From Typha latifolia (taxonomy: Eukaryota; Streptophyta; Magnoliopsida; Poales; Typhaceae): DNA of 64,000 nucleotides. Position numbers and translations under genes: made by a program. The notes below the pieces were generated by a model, which worked only from the letters and a program-made list of their open reading frames with translations, did no database searches and was not told the DNA's origin. Shown here one piece after another: positions 61,906 to 64,000 of this stretch. The DNA lies in assembly GCA_019914945.1 (NCBI GenBank), contig CM034101.1:2119188-2183187 (forward strand), in the 5' to 3' direction. Within the stretch, counting starts at the first letter, position 1, and each line of letters opens with the position of its first letter.

Positions 61906-64000
61906 CAGTAACTGTAACCCTCATCTCATGGTGTCGAAAAAATTTGCTCTCTTTTCCTTAAATAGGCGTGCGCCTGTTTTGATAAATATTTTTGTGTATA
62001 AAAAGCTCGTGATGCTTTGACCAATTGACCGGATAACTACCCCAAAAGCTCACCGACTGGTCGAGAACTTGGAGATGGAAAAGACTATCACGTCAATCGC
62101 GTGTGAAGTGAAGACTTTTGAGTTTAAAAATCTTGGTGGGATTTGATTGATTGTTTAGTGATGCTCTCTTTTTCTTTTCTTTTTTATTCTCCTTAATTTA
62201 TCTGGGTTTAAGTTCGGGTGAGAATTTGGGACCAGTTGATACGGGAATCTTGATGCATCTTTTTGATCGGACGGGTGGGCCATTGGGAATGTTTTATTTG
62301 GCCCACCCTATTCTTATCCTCTAATAAGTGATGAGAAAATTAAATCTATATATATATTATTCGTTCTTTTTTTTTTATAAAAAAAAAGTCATCACTCATT
62401 TAGAAAATGACTTCGATCTTATTATAATGGGAATTTATTTTATTTCTTAAATAATTCAGCAGCAGTTGACCTTTCCCCTCCTCCTATCATATTCATCTCT
62501 GCCAATGATAATTGTGGAAGACTGGGCGAACTATTTTTTGCTTATCCTATCATACTTAATACTATGTTTCTCATTCATAGTGTTATATGTTATTGCCAAG
62601 TATCTTATATTAATAAATTGTGTTGCCAATAAAATTTTATTAAAATAAAAAAAAAATTAGGACAATGCGGTCAATCTTCTAAATAATTAGGTCAGAAAAT
62701 AATTCATGTAATTTATTATCGCAAGAATTTAAAACATCATCCGCGTTAGCATTAGAGCTTGAACTTGAATTCAACTGCTCAAATTAAAACAAGATTTTTC
62801 AAAAGTAGTGAAGAAAATAAAAGCAAGTATAAAATTGATTGCTTTTAATAATACTACCTTCCGAGAATTTGCATGTGCAATTCTAATTTTCTATTGCAAG
62901 GATTGCCATATCTTGCTGTTCTTGTCAGATCTTGTGATCACTCCCACACAAATCGAAAGAATAATTCATCTTAATTTGTATATAAAATATGAAAACTAAG
63001 TACAGATTCATCTTTGCAACATCTGATTCATGGACTCTGGACAACAATCATATGTACTATGTGACTTGATCTTGATGAAGGTTCTCCTTTAATAACTCCT
63101 CACTCTATTCGATGGATCTTAAATTTAGAAATACGTAGAGAAAGTCACAGGTTGGTAGTCAATGGATAAGGAAAGTAAAGCTTACTCTATCCTACTCCTA
63201 GTTTGACTCGTTAATTAATTAGAACCTCTTTTGCCTCCTACAAGGCTTCAATTGCACTTCACTTGAAATCATCAAAGTTTAGTGTTTTAATGGACCAGAT
63301 AATAGAACAGTCGTTCTCCTTCAAATTATTTGGAAATAAAAATTAAATTTTAAAAACATCATACATATTGCTTTTATTATCATTCTATCCTATTTTTATT
63401 TTTAATGCTTAAAAAACTCTTTTATGTTATTTTTAAATAGACAATTATAATATAAATAAATTAATTATAGATGCAAAATAATATTTAGACGCTTGGGTAA
63501 TTTTTTGAAGGTTAAGTAAAAGCAAAAGATAATCACATTTTAAGGTCAAATGAAAAATATTTTAGATAATTACTTTTTATCTTTAAAAATAATAAAAATA
63601 TTCTTTATCGCTTAACCTACATATATTTAAAACTAAAGTAAAACTGTCAATGTTCTCGTCTAAATTAACGGTGCCAATGTCTTTGACTTCCAAATATAGT
63701 TGAGCAGTATTTCCTTCATTTTTTAAACTTTTATAGACTAAACTATCGCATATAAGATAGAAAATAAGTTGAAAACTACTTTAAATTCAAAAGAAGAAGG
63801 CAATAGTGTTGTTATTTAAACAAAAACCTTCTCTCTCAATACTTATTATCGAACAAAAATAATAGGCTATTTTAATAATATTTTGTTAATAATATCATTA
63901 ATTTTATTTTCTTCATAGGTCTAGAGGAATAAAATGATTTTAAGGCAAAATTTAGAGTGTTTTTAATAGAAGGAGATCGACAATTTTCAGATCTGATTGA

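Larger units (their letters stand above)
61573..64000. other. VIH promoter side and AT-rich flank
   Basis: About 300 bases upstream of the VIH start lie GATCTGAG/CCGATATCCG-type GC-richer stretches and a G-box (separate entry). Beyond 62100 the DNA is AT-rich with A- and T-runs and no convincing gene. The right edge of the window falls in this flank. Confidence 0.55.

Noticed and set aside
1..64000. tRNA or rRNA genes and CRISPR arrays
   Set aside because: I saw no A/B-box pair with a cloverleaf, no rRNA sequence, and no regularly spaced short repeats; a covariance-model scan would be needed to exclude small RNAs fully.

Overview
This window is nuclear DNA of a flowering plant. The evidence is GT-AG introns that interrupt nearly every gene, AT-rich intergenic DNA, and five plant-type genes including a plasma-membrane P-type H+-ATPase, a PPR-SMR protein and a plant VIP-homologue inositol pyrophosphate kinase. 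A monocot is my weak guess; the sequence alone does not settle the lineage. I spliced all five genes by hand. Each gives one uninterrupted reading frame of the length expected for its family, so all five look functional.

Layout. Positions 1-2583 are AT-rich intergenic DNA. A TTC38-like tetratricopeptide protein (+, 2584-8358, 13 exons, 474 aa) comes first. It is followed by an organelle-type PPR-SMR protein (+, CDS 11092-13722 in one coding exon, 876 aa) that has a 5' leader intron. Next is a YhiN/HI0933-type FAD oxidoreductase with a basic, plastid-like leader (+, 14779-22613, 16 exons, 485 aa). On the minus strand lie a plasma-membrane H+-ATPase (25316-31113, 21 exons, 956 aa, complete 14-3-3 site at the C-terminus) and a bifunctional PPIP5K/VIH inositol pyrophosphate kinase-phosphatase (36671-61572, 30 exons, 1048 aa, about 25 kb). 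Positions 61573-64000 are the VIH promoter side and further AT-rich DNA.

Mobile DNA. Three insertions can be delimited to the base by target-site duplications. Two are short non-autonomous hAT-like elements, 23245-23858 and 23989-24400, only 130 bp apart, each with terminal inverted repeats and an 8-bp duplication. The third is a 1156-bp solo LTR (51572-52727) flanked by AATAT, sitting 50 bp inside a VIH intron. A TIR element (45971-46454) in another VIH intron and a probable Copia-like solo LTR (15937-16373) in the oxidoreductase are less certain. VIH introns also hold a 71-bp tandem duplication, a 51-bp spaced repeat and a perfect 20-bp hairpin.

Splicing. Two introns appear to use GC instead of GT donors: H+-ATPase intron 6 (strong) and oxidoreductase intron 8 (probable, with an in-frame GT alternative).

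I see no operon-like logic, biosynthetic cluster or clearly undescribed system. The proximity of a proton pump and an InsP8 synthase is noted only as a curiosity.
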